Translations under genes and position numbers: made by a program | In this document: in pieces, positions 1 through 5,920 of the stretch | How positions within the stretch are numbered: position 1 is the first letter of the stretch | How the letters are laid out: each line of letters opens with the position of its first letter | The notes under the pieces: generated by a model | The model's input: only the letters and a program-made list of their open reading frames with translations | What the model was told of the DNA's origin: nothing | Databases searched by the model: none | NCBI RefSeq assembly: GCF_021648855.1 | Contig: NZ_JAKJHX010000177.1 | Location: 1 to 6,937, forward strand | Reading direction: 5' to 3' | Length of the DNA stretch: 6,937 nucleotides | Source of the DNA: Tychonema litorale BBK16 | GTDB lineage: Bacteria; Cyanobacteriota; Cyanobacteriia; Cyanobacteriales; Microcoleaceae

Positions 1-254
1 GAGTCTTACACACGTCAGCAGAATCTCAGTGGCGTTGATTCCCTGAGAGTGTCAAAATGCAAATCCTCCTTACGTATAGAGCGCTTGGGACGGTGAGGAG
101 CTACTCCCGATCTGCTACATTTGTTTTTGCTGAGATTCTGGAACTGCCAACAGTTAAACTGAAACAATCCTGGCATCTTTCACAGCTTAGGAGCCATATT
201 TCATTTTGACACCCTCCCGCTCAGAAACCAGTTAAAAGTCTGAAATCAATCAAC
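1..254. other. Gene-free stretch with two interleaved inverted repeats
   Basis: I see no convincing gene here. Two pairs of inverted repeats stand out. CAGAATCTCAG at 19-29 is matched perfectly by CTGAGATTCTG at 130-140. The 15-base arm at 45-59 matches 202-216 with one mismatch, including a perfect 11-base core (GTGTCAAAATG at 49-59, CATTTTGACAC at 202-212). The pairs interleave rather than nest, so both could form together only as a pseudoknot. A short GGAG/CTCC hairpin lies at 97-107. The layout could be the worn end of a mobile element or a structured RNA; the sequence alone does not decide. The only small ORF (57-209, plus, 50 codons) has no recognisable content. Confidence 0.4.
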
Positions 255-360
255 TAGGACTTACGCACGGGTGGTCAAAAGACGGGTTTTTTGCCAGGTT
301 TAAGGGCTATAACGAAGTATTCTCTCGAAAAACCCGGTTTCCTTGGTGTTGATGCGTCCA
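255..360. repeat. Degenerate MITE-like or REP-like repeat segment
   Basis: The left edge contains GGACTTACGCA (257-267), which I recall as a frequent end of small cyanobacterial inverted-repeat elements. The right edge has only TGCGT (353-357) of the expected mirror image. Inside, CGGGTTTTT (283-291) pairs perfectly with AAAAACCCG (328-336) across a 36-base loop. The 12-mer AAAAACCCGGTT at 328-339 recurs at 2973-2984 in the leuS terminator. This suggests a decayed copy of a dispersed non-coding repeat downstream of the minus-strand gene at 419. Assignment to a named family rests on memory and is uncertain. Confidence 0.35.
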
Positions 361-394
361 AGAGTGTAAACACAAATGCCGTACAGTTCACCCG

Positions 395-408
395 GCGATT
401 GAAATCGC
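395..408. repeat. Short palindrome GCGATTGAAATCGC, shared copy
   Basis: This 14-base near-palindrome lies 10 bases beyond the stop of the fibrillin-like gene. An identical copy sits at 2933-2946. As RNA it can form a five-base stem with a four-base loop. No T-tract follows on the minus strand, so it is a poor terminator and more likely part of a dispersed repeat. Confidence 0.4.
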
Positions 409-418
409 GAGAGGGTAG

Positions 419-1003
419 CTAAACTCTCCCCCACAAAGCCAATCCGCCACCTCTTCCCCTAGCCGCAATTATCGCATCTTCTACTAGAAAATAAGCAAAA
501 AATGCCTGCTTCCCCACACTTAAACTAAAAAATTCCGTCTCCCGCGATTCACCGCCGCGAATATATCCTTGATATACTGTTTTCCCTAACAACTTCACCG
601 TAATTCTGGTAAAATCAAAAGCTAAAATATTATTAGGCAAAAACTTAGTCGGCCCGGAAAGAGTCATTTCCATCGTGCCAACTTTCACGGAATTTTCTAC
701 TCTGCCAACTTCGCTATGCGCTTCTCCTTCACCCACAGATTCTGCGGAGTAAGCAATGGAAATTTTTGCAATCCACTGAGGAATATATCTGCCCGCACCT
801 AAGACAATCCCCGCTTTTTTTCGACTCTTTTTTGTCCCGGTGATAAAGCAGAGTTGCCAGTTGCCGATTAGTTGCTCAAAGGAATAGCGAGTTTTGGTTT
901 TTTTGGCATTTTTTTCGGTTTCTAGGAGGGCTGCGACTACTGCGTTGGAAGATGGTTTAGGATTGGAGTTGGCGGCTTGTTCTAGAATTGATATGTTTTC
1001 CAT
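419..1003 (-). CDS. PAP/fibrillin-like cyanobacterial protein
   Basis: This is a 194-residue soluble protein with no signal peptide or membrane segment. A low-complexity N-terminus (about 1-20) and a lysine-rich helix (about 21-38) precede a probable beta-barrel. That region opens with LIGNWQL (45-51), a lipocalin-style G-x-W motif. The C-terminus, FLVEDAIIAARGRGGGLALW (172-191), resembles the closing strands of plastid-lipid-associated (PAP/fibrillin) proteins, which end in a D-E-D-L-R-I-x-R-G-like motif. Members of that family associate with thylakoids and plastoglobules and are thought to bind lipids or prenylquinones. The role here is inferred from the fold only. The ATG at 1003 has no clear Shine-Dalgarno sequence, but a promoter fits just upstream. 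The gene lies downstream of and parallel to the DUF3598 gene, 122 bases apart. It could equally be called a conserved hypothetical protein. Confidence 0.8.
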   Translation of the reverse strand: MENISILEQAANSNPKPSSNAVVAALLETEKNAKKTKTRYSFEQLIGNWQLCFITGTKKSRKKAGIVLGAGRYIPQWIAKISIAYSAESVGEGEAHSEVGRVENSVKVGTMEMTLSGPTKFLPNNILAFDFTRITVKLLGKTVYQGYIRGGESRETEFFSLSVGKQAFFAYFLVEDAIIAARGRGGGLALWGRV

Positions 1004-1023
1004 TTAATTAAGAGTTATCAGAT

Positions 1024-1053
1024 TTTATAGCATTGATGTGAACGTATTAACAA
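1024..1053 (-). promoter_or_regulatory. Candidate sigma70-type promoter of the fibrillin-like gene
   Basis: Read on the minus strand, TTGTTA (1053-1048; four of six to the -35 consensus) is followed after 18 bases by TATAAA (1029-1024; five of six to the -10 consensus). Transcription would start near 1016-1018, giving a leader of about 13-15 bases before the ATG at 1003. One arm of the hairpin at 1038-1077 occupies most of the spacer. This suggests the gene can be transcribed independently of the DUF3598 gene. It is a prediction from sequence match only. Confidence 0.4.
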
Positions 1054-1077
1054 CAAGCGAGATGCCTATACGTTCAC
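1038..1077. repeat. Perfect 10 bp inverted repeat between the two lipocalin-like genes
   Basis: GTGAACGTAT (1038-1047) is perfectly mirrored by ATACGTTCAC (1068-1077), with a 20-base loop. It lies between the stop of the DUF3598 gene and the start of the fibrillin-like gene and overlaps the candidate promoter spacer. No T-tract follows on the minus strand, so it does not look like an intrinsic terminator. It could be an operator-like site or part of a dispersed repeat. The right arm merges with the repeat at 1071-1094. Confidence 0.4.
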
Positions 1078-1094
1078 TGAGCGAAGTCGAAGTG
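1071..1094. repeat. Dispersed repeat of the CACTGAGCGAAGTCGAAGTG type
   Basis: CACTGAGCGAAGTCGAAGTG sits at 1075-1094, preceded by CGTT. Its ends, CACT and AGTG, are inverted. I recall close variants as frequent intergenic repeats in cyanobacteria and some other bacteria. That recognition is from memory; only this one copy is visible in the window. Confidence 0.4.
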
Positions 1095-1096
1095 TC

Positions 1097-1124
1097 CTAA
1101 CTATATTGAGTTGCTATATGTTAG
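1097..1124 (-). terminator. Weak hairpin just after the DUF3598 stop
   Basis: CTAAC (1097-1101) pairs with GTTAG (1120-1124), and inner TATA (1102-1105) with TATA (1115-1118), leaving one bulged base and a nine-base loop. It begins directly after the stop codon at 1126-1128 on the minus strand. The stem is AT-rich and no T-run follows, so termination would be weak and read-through into the fibrillin-like gene is possible. Confidence 0.25.
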
Positions 1125-1125
1125 A

Positions 1126-1980
1126 TTATTGACTAATTTTACGTTCAGTAACTAAAGTCAAACTTACCCATTCACCTTTGTCATTATAACTGCGAATCAT
1201 CCGAAACCGCAAGTCAGGTTCAACCAACCAACCAGCCTCGAAAAATACTGGTTTTCTGAGTTCAACTTTGACAGGTATTGTGCAAGAACCGCCATCGGGA
1301 AGTAGCAAAACTTGCATTGGCGTACTACCTTCATTAAAATTAATCACTGAACCATCAATGATACCTCCAGAAGTGATAACTTTAGCATCAGCATTAGTAC
1401 CAAAGGTAATTTTCTGAATTAGCCGATCGCAATTTTCTAAATGTAATTGTAATTTAGTAGAATAACTGTCAGGATTTCGCCAATCTGGATAGATTGTCAC
1501 TGCTTCTCCATGCCATTCTCCCAGTAAATCGTCAATAGTTAAAGGCGGACGTTCGGGGATATTTTTATCTGGTTGCTTTTCCCGAATTAAGGTGAGTGTT
1601 GATAAATCGCCATTGGTATTGTACAACTGAACGAACCGCAATCGGCGATAATTGTAGATGAAACCAAACTCCGCCCCAGATTCAGCAAAAGGTGCTATTT
1701 GAATAGTTCCCTGACAAAAAGCCCCATTCTCAAAAAATAGGATATCTCGTCCTAAATTCTGATATTCTCGAACTATTTCACGGACTTCTTGTGCTCCGAC
1801 ACCGCTGGGATTTGGGTAAAACCGCTGGAGTTTTAATCGCACAGTTTTGTTGTCATTTAAACCTTCGAGAGTAATAATACTAGGAGTATCTTGAACTATT
1901 TCTCCCCGTGGCGATAACTGAGTAAAGGAACCGTGCCATTCTCCCAAGTTTTGTAGAAAGTTTTCCCATTGTGCTACCAT
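1126..1980 (-). CDS. DUF3598 family protein, two lipocalin-like halves
   Basis: The 284-residue product matches what I know of the cyanobacterial and plant-type DUF3598 family, whose function is unknown. It shows an internal duplication. LGEWHG occurs at 12-17 and again at 153-158. Each half closes with a matching strand pair: FVQLYNTNGDLSTLTLIRE (116-134) and FRMIRSYNDKGEWVSLTLVTE (starting at 259). Each half is about 120-140 residues, the size of a lipocalin-like beta-barrel, and the G-x-W motif supports that fold. No signal peptide or membrane segment is seen, so it is probably cytoplasmic or peripheral. The ATG at 1980 is supported by AGAGGT at 1987-1992, six bases upstream, and by an in-frame TAG at 2002-2004. 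Divergent from the SAM hydrolase gene across the heptamer array. Ligand binding is inferred from the fold and is not demonstrated. Confidence 0.85.
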   Translation of the reverse strand: MVAQWENFLQNLGEWHGSFTQLSPRGEIVQDTPSIITLEGLNDNKTVRLKLQRFYPNPSGVGAQEVREIVREYQNLGRDILFFENGAFCQGTIQIAPFAESGAEFGFIYNYRRLRFVQLYNTNGDLSTLTLIREKQPDKNIPERPPLTIDDLLGEWHGEAVTIYPDWRNPDSYSTKLQLHLENCDRLIQKITFGTNADAKVITSGGIIDGSVINFNEGSTPMQVLLLPDGGSCTIPVKVELRKPVFFEAGWLVEPDLRFRMIRSYNDKGEWVSLTLVTERKISQ

Positions 1981-1986
1981 ATTTTT

Positions 1987-1992
1987 ACCTCT
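1987..1992 (-). promoter_or_regulatory. Ribosome binding site of the DUF3598 gene
   Basis: AGAGGT on the minus strand ends six bases before the ATG at 1980, a good Shine-Dalgarno match at normal spacing. It fixes the start. The AT-rich TATATA/TATATT just upstream (2001-1994) is too close to be a -10 box for a transcript that keeps this site. Confidence 0.6.
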
Positions 1993-2007
1993 AAATATAT
2001 ACTAAAC

Positions 2008-2077
2008 TTCCCAATTCCCAATTCCCAATTCCCCATTCCCCATTCCCAATTCCCCATTCCCCATTCCCCATTCCCAA
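2008..2077 (+). repeat. Ten-copy heptamer tandem array (STRR type) touching a start codon
   Basis: Ten uninterrupted seven-base units run from 2008 to 2077. Five are TTCCCAA (copies 1, 2, 3, 6, 10) and five are TTCCCCA (copies 4, 5, 7, 8, 9), with no indels. The next base is the A of the ATG at 2078. Short tandemly repeated repetitive (STRR) heptamers with a CCCCA core are known from filamentous cyanobacteria, and this array fits that class. It fills most of the 97-base divergent intergenic region. It leaves no Shine-Dalgarno sequence for the plus-strand gene: the bases where one should lie are pyrimidine-rich. On the minus strand each unit reads TTGGGAA or TGGGGAA. Copy number is likely to vary by slippage, which is inference. 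Confidence 0.95.
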
Positions 2078-2887
2078 ATGTCTAAAAATAGAATTATAAC
2101 TCTACTGACGGATTTTGGATTGAGCGATGTTTATGTGGGAGTGATGAAAGGTGCGATCGCACAAATTAACCCACAACTCAAAGTCATTGACATTACGCAC
2201 CATATACCTGCTCAAAATATAGCAGCAGGGAGGTTTTGTTTGATGAATGCCTATGCTTATTTTCCCACAGAAACCGTGCACATTGCTGTCGTCGATCCCG
2301 GTGTGGGAAGTAGCAGGCGTGGAGTGGCGATTCAATGCGCTAATTGCTGGCTTGTGGGGCCGGATAATGGGTTGTTTAGCGGGGTGTTGAGTCGGGAAAG
2401 TGCGATCGCCTGCGTCTGTCTCACCAATCCCAAATATTGGCGTACAACTCAACCCAGCAGCACTTTCCACGGTCGAGATATTTTCGCTGCTGTGGGCGCT
2501 CACTTGGCGAATGGGGTGCGCTTGGAAGAGTTGGGAGAGCGCATCGACCCTGCAACTTTACTCCAGTTACAGATACCAAATTGTGCCGTTACAGCCACAG
2601 GTATTGTCGGTTGTGTTCAATATTGCGATCGGTTTGGCAACCTAATCACTAATATCCCAGAACATTGCATTAAAAGCAAAAATTGGTCAGTAAAGCTCGA
2701 TCGTACTTCCGATCCAATTATCATCCCCAGCGGTAAAACCTACAGCGACAGTAAACCGGGGGATTTACTTGCTATCATAGGTTCTGAGGGTTGGGTGGAG
2801 ATTTCTGTGAACGGCGGCAGCGCTCAATCTGTACTAAAATTGGAGTTTGGTGCGATCGTGCAATTGATTTTTGAAACTAACAATTAA
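2078..2887 (+). CDS. S-adenosyl-L-methionine hydroxide adenosyltransferase (SAM hydrolase, DUF62)
   Basis: The 269-residue enzyme belongs to the DUF62 family, relatives of the fluorinase and chlorinase, which use water to split SAM into adenosine and L-methionine in the cytoplasm. The N-terminal domain (about 5-165) contains TLLTDFG (8-14), with D12 at the ribose-binding position, and [12 protein letters not shown] (71-82). FHGRD is at 130-134. D73, R80 and H131 line up with the Asp-Arg-His set described for the hydroxide-using members. The C-terminal domain (about 170-269) carries [10 protein letters not shown] (184-193) and [20 protein letters not shown] (230-249). The length is normal and the extra loop of fluorinases is absent. 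The ATG at 2078 gives the family's usual short N-terminus, and no other ATG, GTG or TTG lies between it and the in-frame TAA at 2003-2005. No ribosome binding site is present because the heptamer array abuts the start. Convergent with leuS. Confidence 0.95.
   Translation: MSKNRIITLLTDFGLSDVYVGVMKGAIAQINPQLKVIDITHHIPAQNIAAGRFCLMNAYAYFPTETVHIAVVDPGVGSSRRGVAIQCANCWLVGPDNGLFSGVLSRESAIACVCLTNPKYWRTTQPSSTFHGRDIFAAVGAHLANGVRLEELGERIDPATLLQLQIPNCAVTATGIVGCVQYCDRFGNLITNIPEHCIKSKNWSVKLDRTSDPIIIPSGKTYSDSKPGDLLAIIGSEGWVEISVNGGSAQSVLKLEFGAIVQLIFETNN
2153..2160. other. HIP1 octamer GCGATCGC (first of six)
   Basis: Perfect copies of the cyanobacterial HIP1 palindrome start at 2153, 2402, 5781, 6314, 6364 and 6551. 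Six in under 7 kb is far above the roughly one per 65 kb expected for a random octamer. They support a cyanobacterial origin and lie both in genes and between them. Confidence 0.9.
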
Positions 2888-2900
2888 AATCATCTCTTTC

Positions 2901-2918
2901 AGTCCGCGCAGGCGGACT
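2901..2918 (+). terminator. Hairpin downstream of the SAM hydrolase gene
   Basis: AGTCCGC (2901-2907) and GCGGACT (2912-2918) form a perfect seven-base GC-rich stem with a GCAG loop, followed by TTGTTTGTGT. It begins 13 bases after the stop at 2887, so it could terminate that transcript, although the T-tract is broken. It is also the left half of a dispersed repeat (2901-2947). Confidence 0.5.
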
Positions 2919-2947
2919 TTGTTTGTGTAGAAGCGATTGAAATCGCC
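2901..2947. repeat. Dispersed cyanobacterial repeat: hairpin plus GCGATTGAAATCGC
   Basis: The hairpin at 2901-2918 is followed by TTGTTTGTGTAG and then GCGATTGAAATCGC at 2933-2946. That 14-mer is repeated exactly at 395-408. I recall this arrangement, in reverse complement, as a common intergenic repeat of filamentous cyanobacteria such as Microcoleus. The shared 14-mer is seen directly; membership of the longer family is from memory. Confidence 0.5.
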
Positions 2948-2974
2948 GTTTTAATACGAAAAAACAAGTATCAA

Positions 2975-3004
2975 AAACCCGGTTAATTAAAATCAACCGG
3001 GTTT
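2975..3004 (-). terminator. Intrinsic terminator of leuS, possibly bidirectional
   Basis: AAACCCGGTT (2975-2984) and AACCGGGTTT (2995-3004) form a perfect 10 bp stem with a 10-base loop. On the minus strand the stem ends in TTT and runs straight into TTGA, and a further T6 stretch lies a few bases on. It starts seven bases after the leuS stop codon (3012-3014), ideal for a rho-independent terminator. Read the other way, the stem is followed by CTCATTCTT, so it may also stop transcripts from the convergent SAM hydrolase gene. Confidence 0.75.
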
Positions 3005-3011
3005 CTCATTC

Positions 3012-5633
3012 TTATCCAGCCACCACAAAATTCACCAACTTTCCAGGCACCACAATCACCTTTTTAATCTCCTTACCCTCAATGTGACGCTTAGCCAAAT
3101 CCGACTCACGGGCAAACTTTTCCAAAGCAGCTTTGTCAGCCCCAGAAGGCACTTGAATTGTACCGCGAGTCTTGCCCATAACTTGAATTACCAACGTAAT
3201 TTCATCCGTAACTAATGCTGATGTATCTACACTCGGCCAAGCTTGAGTATGTACAGATTCACTGTTACCAATCAAATGCCACAACTCATCAGCAATATGC
3301 GGCGAAAAAGGCGCTAACAGCAAAATTAAAGTGCTAACTCCTTCTGCATAAACTGGTGAAGTTTTACATTTAGCATCAGTCAAAGCATTGTTCAGTTTCA
3401 TCATTTCCGAAACAGCAGTATTGAACTGATAATCGCCCTCCAAATCTTCGCTCACTTCCTTAATTGCAACATGAATCGCCCGCCGCAAATCCTGCTCAGG
3501 TTTACTCAAATTCTCCTTCTCCCCCCCTTGTAGGGGCGGTGCCCCCGTGCCCGCCCTGGCTGGGGGGAAATTCTCTTTCTCCCCCCCTTGGCAAGGGGGG
3601 GCAGGGGGGGGTGAAACAAATTCTGTCACCAGTCGCCAAACCCGATTTAAAAAGCGAAATTGCCCTTCTACATCAGCATCATCCCACTCCAAATCTTTCT
3701 CAGGTGGCGCTTTGAATAAAATAAACATCCGCGCCGTATCAACCCCATATTTTTCCATCACTTGCAAGGGGTCAACACCGTTGTATTTTGACTTAGACAT
3801 CTTCTCATAGAAGACTTCCAAATCTTCCCCAGTTTCAGGATCTTTGGGATTTGTCGCATCTACTTCTGCGGAAGGAATGTATTTGCCAGTAACGGCATTT
3901 TTGTAGGTTAATCCCTGCACCATACCTTGAGTTAATAGGCGCTTAAATGGTTCATCGCAATCGATCAAACCCCGATCGCGCAAAACCTTCGTAAAGAACC
4001 TAGAATACAGCAAATGGAGGATTGCGTGCTCGATGCCACCGACATATTGATCCACCGACATCCAGTCGTTAGTCTTCGCACTGTCGAACACTTCATCCTG
4101 ATTACTCGCATCGGGATAGCGCAAGAAATACCACGAAGAATCCATAAAAGTATCCATCGTATCGGTTTCTCGCTTCGCCGGAGTCCCGCAACTAGGACAA
4201 GGAACATTTACCCAATCATCCATCTTTGCTAACGGCGAACCCTTGCCCGTAAATTCCACATTTTCCGGCAACAATACGGGTAAATCCGATTGGGGAACGG
4301 GGACTATACCGCAGTTGGGACAGTGAATTACCGGAATCGGAGCGCCCCAATAACGCTGTCTAGAAATCAGCCAATCTCTCAATCGATATTGGACTCGTGC
4401 TTTGCCACAACCTGAATTTACGGCAGCTTGAATAATTGCGGCTTTGCCTTTAATTGAATCCATACCATTGAAGCTTTGGGAATTAATCATAATTCCAGGT
4501 TCGGTGTAAGCTTCAGTCAACGGCCACTCATCATCATCGACAATTACTACTTTAATTGGCAGTTTGTATTCAGTGGCAAACTTGAAATCTCGCGTGTCGT
4601 GGGCGGGTACTCCCATCACTGCGCCGGTGCCGTATTCGTACAGCACATAATCGGCAATCCAAATCGGGATTTCTTCATCGTTGAAAGGGTTGATTACTTT
4701 GCCACCTGTGGGAACACCGCGCTTCGGTTTGTCATCAGCCGTGCGATCCATTTCGCTTTGCAATGCAACTTCTTTGATGAAGGTGTCAACAGCGGCTTTT
4801 TGGTCTGCCGTGGTCACGCGCTGAGTTAACGGATGTTCCGGTGCTAAAACAACGTAACTCACGCCATAAATTGTATCGGGACGAGTGGTGAAAACAGCGA
4901 TTTTTTCATCATCCATTCCCACAATCGGAAATTCTAAGTAAGCACCGACAGATTTGCCGATCCAATTTGCTTGCATTAACTTGACTCTTTCCGGCCAATT
5001 TGGCAATTTATCTAAGTCATTTAATAACTGTTCGGCATAATCGGTAATTTTGAGAAACCATTGTCGCAATAATTTGCGTTCGACTTGGGCACCAGAACGC
5101 CAGGAACGACCTTCATTATCAACTTGTTCGTTTGCTAAGACTGTTTGGTCGATGGGATCCCAATTAACTGCCGCTTCTTTTTGATAGGCTAATCCTGCGT
5201 CTAAAAATTGTAAGAAAATCCATTGAGTCCAGCGATAATAATCGGGAGAACAAGTTGTAACTTCTTTTGTCCAATCAAAAGAAATGCCGAGGCGCTGAAA
5301 TAAGCCTTTCATTTGGGCAATATTTTGATACGTCCATTCTGCGGGGGGAATTCCTCGTTCGATGGCGGCATTTTCTGCGGGTAAACCAAAAGCATCCCAT
5401 CCCATCGGATTCAAGACGCGATAGCCTTGCATCCGCTTGAGTCTGGCAATTACATCAATAATTGTGTAGTTGCGGACGTGGCCCATGTGCAAACTTCCCG
5501 ATGGATAGGGGAACATGGATAAGGCATAAAATTTAGGTTTTTCGCTATTTTCTGGCATTTGGTCTAAGTTTTGCTCAGCCCATGTCTGCTGCCATTTTTC
5601 TTCTATGGATTGGGGATTATATTTGGATTCCAT
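3012..5633 (-). CDS. leuS: Leucyl-tRNA synthetase with an in-frame repeat-derived insertion
   Basis: This 873-residue class Ia cytoplasmic enzyme activates leucine with ATP and attaches it to tRNA-Leu. The signature [12 protein letters not shown] (41-52) contains the HIGH-type motif HMGH, and KMSKS is at 611-615. The CP1 editing domain (about 225-415) has TTRPDT (249-254) and [16 protein letters not shown] (335-350), including the conserved Asp346 that hydrolyses mischarged tRNA. Paired cysteines at 438/441 and 479/482 suggest zinc binding. The anticodon-binding helices (about 715-800) and the C-terminal domain (about 812-872) are intact. Residues about 673-708 are a proline/glycine-rich stretch encoded by palindromic repeats and foreign to the family; the surrounding reading frame is undisturbed. 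The ATG at 5633 is supported by GGAGA seven bases upstream. The gene is transcribed alone, with a terminator just after the stop. Confidence 0.97.
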   Translation of the reverse strand: MESKYNPQSIEEKWQQTWAEQNLDQMPENSEKPKFYALSMFPYPSGSLHMGHVRNYTIIDVIARLKRMQGYRVLNPMGWDAFGLPAENAAIERGIPPAEWTYQNIAQMKGLFQRLGISFDWTKEVTTCSPDYYRWTQWIFLQFLDAGLAYQKEAAVNWDPIDQTVLANEQVDNEGRSWRSGAQVERKLLRQWFLKITDYAEQLLNDLDKLPNWPERVKLMQANWIGKSVGAYLEFPIVGMDDEKIAVFTTRPDTIYGVSYVVLAPEHPLTQRVTTADQKAAVDTFIKEVALQSEMDRTADDKPKRGVPTGGKVINPFNDEEIPIWIADYVLYEYGTGAVMGVPAHDTRDFKFATEYKLPIKVVIVDDDEWPLTEAYTEPGIMINSQSFNGMDSIKGKAAIIQAAVNSGCGKARVQYRLRDWLISRQRYWGAPIPVIHCPNCGIVPVPQSDLPVLLPENVEFTGKGSPLAKMDDWVNVPCPSCGTPAKRETDTMDTFMDSSWYFLRYPDASNQDEVFDSAKTNDWMSVDQYVGGIEHAILHLLYSRFFTKVLRDRGLIDCDEPFKRLLTQGMVQGLTYKNAVTGKYIPSAEVDATNPKDPETGEDLEVFYEKMSKSKYNGVDPLQVMEKYGVDTARMFILFKAPPEKDLEWDDADVEGQFRFLNRVWRLVTEFVSPPPAPPCQGGEKENFPPARAGTGAPPLQGGEKENLSKPEQDLRRAIHVAIKEVSEDLEGDYQFNTAVSEMMKLNNALTDAKCKTSPVYAEGVSTLILLLAPFSPHIADELWHLIGNSESVHTQAWPSVDTSALVTDEITLVIQVMGKTRGTIQVPSGADKAALEKFARESDLAKRHIEGKEIKKVIVVPGKLVNFVVAG
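3508..3617. repeat. Palindromic C/G-rich repeat cluster inserted within leuS
   Basis: The 23 bases at 3508-3530 recur at 3568-3590 with one mismatch, a 60-base (20-codon) period. Each copy is followed by a palindromic segment. CCCCCCCTT (3581-3589) mirrors AAGGGGGGG (3593-3601) with a GGC loop, and GGGGC (3533-3537) mirrors GCCCC (3541-3545). An eight-G run lies at 3604-3611. Both motifs resemble intergenic repeats I recall from cyanobacterial genomes, here composite and in frame within leuS. In protein they give [11 protein letters not shown] (678-688) and [11 protein letters not shown] (698-708), 10 of 11 identical. No stop codon arises in the leuS frame. Confidence 0.85.
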
Positions 5634-5640
5634 AAAAATT

Positions 5641-5645
5641 TCTCC
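5641..5645 (-). promoter_or_regulatory. Ribosome binding site of leuS
   Basis: GGAGA on the minus strand lies seven bases before the ATG at 5633, a standard Shine-Dalgarno site that confirms the start. Confidence 0.7.
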
Positions 5646-5667
5646 GTGTATGATTTAGTCATGTTTG

Positions 5668-5691
5668 CTTGAATATTTTTGCACATTCAAG
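5668..5691. promoter_or_regulatory. Inverted repeat in the leuS upstream region
   Basis: CTTGAAT (5668-5674) mirrors ATTCAAG (5685-5691) with a 10-base centre, about 35-58 bases upstream of the leuS ATG. The symmetry would suit a dimeric regulator or a small leader hairpin. No convincing -35/-10 pair was found around it, and no T-box-like sequence is visible. Significance is uncertain. Confidence 0.3.
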
Positions 5692-5835
5692 GGGCCGCGA
5701 TTCGGATTTTTTTGAGCTCTCAGGATTTTGGCTCTAGTATCTGTATTATATATTGTAGTATATCGAGTTGGGGTGAAGGGGCGATCGCCCGTGATATCAA
5801 TTCCGGTTGCAACGACCTATGATATAGAGGAGAAG

Positions 5836-5900
5836 AGGAGACGGCAGTGCCGTGTCCCTACCCAAAATAATATTGTAGGGATACAGCACTGCCGTCTCCT
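5836..5900. repeat. 65 bp hairpin element with 26 bp inverted arms
   Basis: The left arm (5836-5861) and right arm (5875-5900) are inverted copies of 26 bases with two mismatches (5851 opposite 5885, 5854 opposite 5882), around a 13-base AT-rich centre (5862-5874). The arms contain GACGGCAGTGC and GTAGGGA-type sequence, like hairpin repeats I recall from filamentous cyanobacteria. It carries no coding capacity of its own and looks like a small MITE-like or REP-like element. As RNA it would form a very stable hairpin. No flanking target duplication is evident. Confidence 0.75.
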
Positions 5901-5920
5901 AATTTCGGCCACTAATAATA

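Noticed and set aside
57..209. Plus-strand ORF of 50 codons in the left gene-free stretch
   Set aside because: No ribosome binding site and no recognisable motif, and its codons run through both inverted-repeat pairs; most likely accidental.
1994..2021. Promoter for the DUF3598 gene using TTGGGA in the heptamers as -35 and TATATT as -10
   Set aside because: Spacing of 16 is acceptable, but transcription would start inside the Shine-Dalgarno sequence and remove it.
2008..2077. CRISPR-like array
   Set aside because: Units are seven bases with no spacers; it is a simple tandem repeat.
2102..2652. Open frames overlapping the SAM hydrolase gene on both strands
   Set aside because: They are shadows of a clearly identified gene and show no protein-like motifs.
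3464..4829. Several open frames opposite or within leuS
   Set aside because: leuS is unambiguous over this stretch; the frames are by-products of its codon use and of the C/G-rich repeat.
5634..5735. T-box or similar amino-acid-sensing leader upstream of leuS
   Set aside because: No T-box-like conserved sequence or antiterminator/terminator pair is visible, and the class is not typical of cyanobacteria.
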